From NCBI GenBank assembly GCA_011316235.1, contig QQBE01000002.1, forward strand, positions 1,488,001 through 1,552,000: DNA of 64,000 nucleotides, written 5' to 3'. Position 1 is the first letter of the stretch. Every line of letters starts with the position of its first letter. Origin of the DNA: Mycothermus thermophilus. Lineage: Eukaryota > Ascomycota > Sordariomycetes > Sordariales > Chaetomiaceae. The notes beneath the pieces are model-generated. The model saw only the letters and a list, made by a program, of their open reading frames with translations, did not search any database and was not told the origin of the DNA. The position numbers were made by a program, and so were the translations under genes. Below are positions 63,447 to 64,000 of this stretch, in pieces.

Positions 63447-64000
63447 TTTGCCGTGTTCTTATCGGACCGCGGGGAACTCTTCGCTCTACGAATGGAGGTG
63501 AGGAACGGCGTCTGATGACAGTGAGTTGTCGCTACGACACAAGTCAATGGACCAGCTCGCGAACCCAGGTATGCAACCGTGTTGAATTGTGTTGTTGTCG
63601 TTGGTGTTGTGTTGTTTGGAGAAAGAGAAAGAAGGCGGCCGGATTCCGAGGCAGAGAAAAACAGGACCAAGCAAGACCGCAGCTTCCCACGCCAGCACAA
63701 CATGGACCAGCACCAGCCGACCGCCGGCAACTGATTGGGAATCCCAAATCGGGAAAGTCGTGCCTGAAGACTGGGCATGCTCTGATTGGCCTGATGCGGT
63801 CATATCGCAGCTTGAAGTGGGTCCGGGGAGCTTTCGCCCATGCAAGCTTCGGGCTTGGTTCTTTGCCATGTCCCGCCATCCCAGCCCCTCCAAACACCAA
63901 GGCCTTGGAACCAAGACAAGGGAACAAGCTTGTGACGAACCATCCTAGAACCGGCCATCCTTTGAGCCTGAACCCCTGGTTCCTGGGAAAAAAAAAAAAA
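63447..64000. other. Right-hand end of the window
   Basis: Upstream of the cysteine-rich gene lies its promoter. The window ends in a run of 13 A that is cut off by the window edge. No coding frame supported. Confidence 0.4.

Overview
This window is nuclear DNA from a filamentous ascomycete fungus, most likely a Sordariomycete close to Sordariales. The evidence is the spacing of genes on both strands, short introns of about 50 to 140 nt with GTAAGT/GTATGT-type donors and CTAAC/CTGAC branch sequences, GC-rich third codon positions, and fungal protein families (SAS4, RIB5, PXR1, fungal amidoligase, a cysteine-rich GPI-type wall protein). There is no operon logic, and I saw no convincing tRNA, rRNA, CRISPR array or intact transposon.

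Layout, left part (0-26.8 kb): RNA polymerase I/III subunit RPAC1 (+), NEDD8-activating enzyme UBA3 (-), the TELO2 orthologue TEL2 (+), COX17 (+), an unrecognised coiled-coil gene (-), the G-patch protein PXR1 (+), a doubtful small membrane-protein locus, a degenerate tandem repeat of about 87 bp in front of a large BTB-domain gene (+), a predicted amidoligase (-), family-X DNA polymerase POL4 (-), a MOB2-like kinase activator (+) and type I arginine methyltransferase PRMT1 (+).

Middle part (28-43.2 kb): an unrecognised Ser-rich gene (-) with an unresolved 5' end, phosphoacetylglucosamine mutase (-), MUS81 (+, with a reading-frame break in its linker), riboflavin synthase (-), a GT17 glycosyltransferase (+), pyroglutamyl peptidase I (+), a YqjM-like Old Yellow Enzyme (-) and a second BTB gene (+).

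Right part (44.8-64 kb): SAS4-type acetyltransferase-complex subunit (-), a 1,234-residue coiled-coil protein (-), an ambiguous base next to a 38-bp copy of that coiled-coil gene (probable assembly seam), a three-exon gene that joins an Arg/Asp repeat region to an RBR ubiquitin ligase (-), an F-box-like gene (-), a decayed copy of it containing an internal inversion, and a four-exon secreted cysteine-rich GPI-type protein (-).

Most genes are unrelated housekeeping functions that happen to be neighbours. Several deal with genome maintenance (TEL2, POL4, MUS81, PXR1, SAS4), but nothing in the sequence shows they are co-regulated. The points most worth following up are the RD-repeat/RBR gene, the inverted F-box pseudogene, the 87-bp repeat array before the BTB gene, the assembly seam at 53037, the MUS81 frame break and the palindrome/TATA/short-ORF cluster at 36.5-36.7 kb. 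Splice sites were placed by eye from reading frame and consensus, without transcript data.
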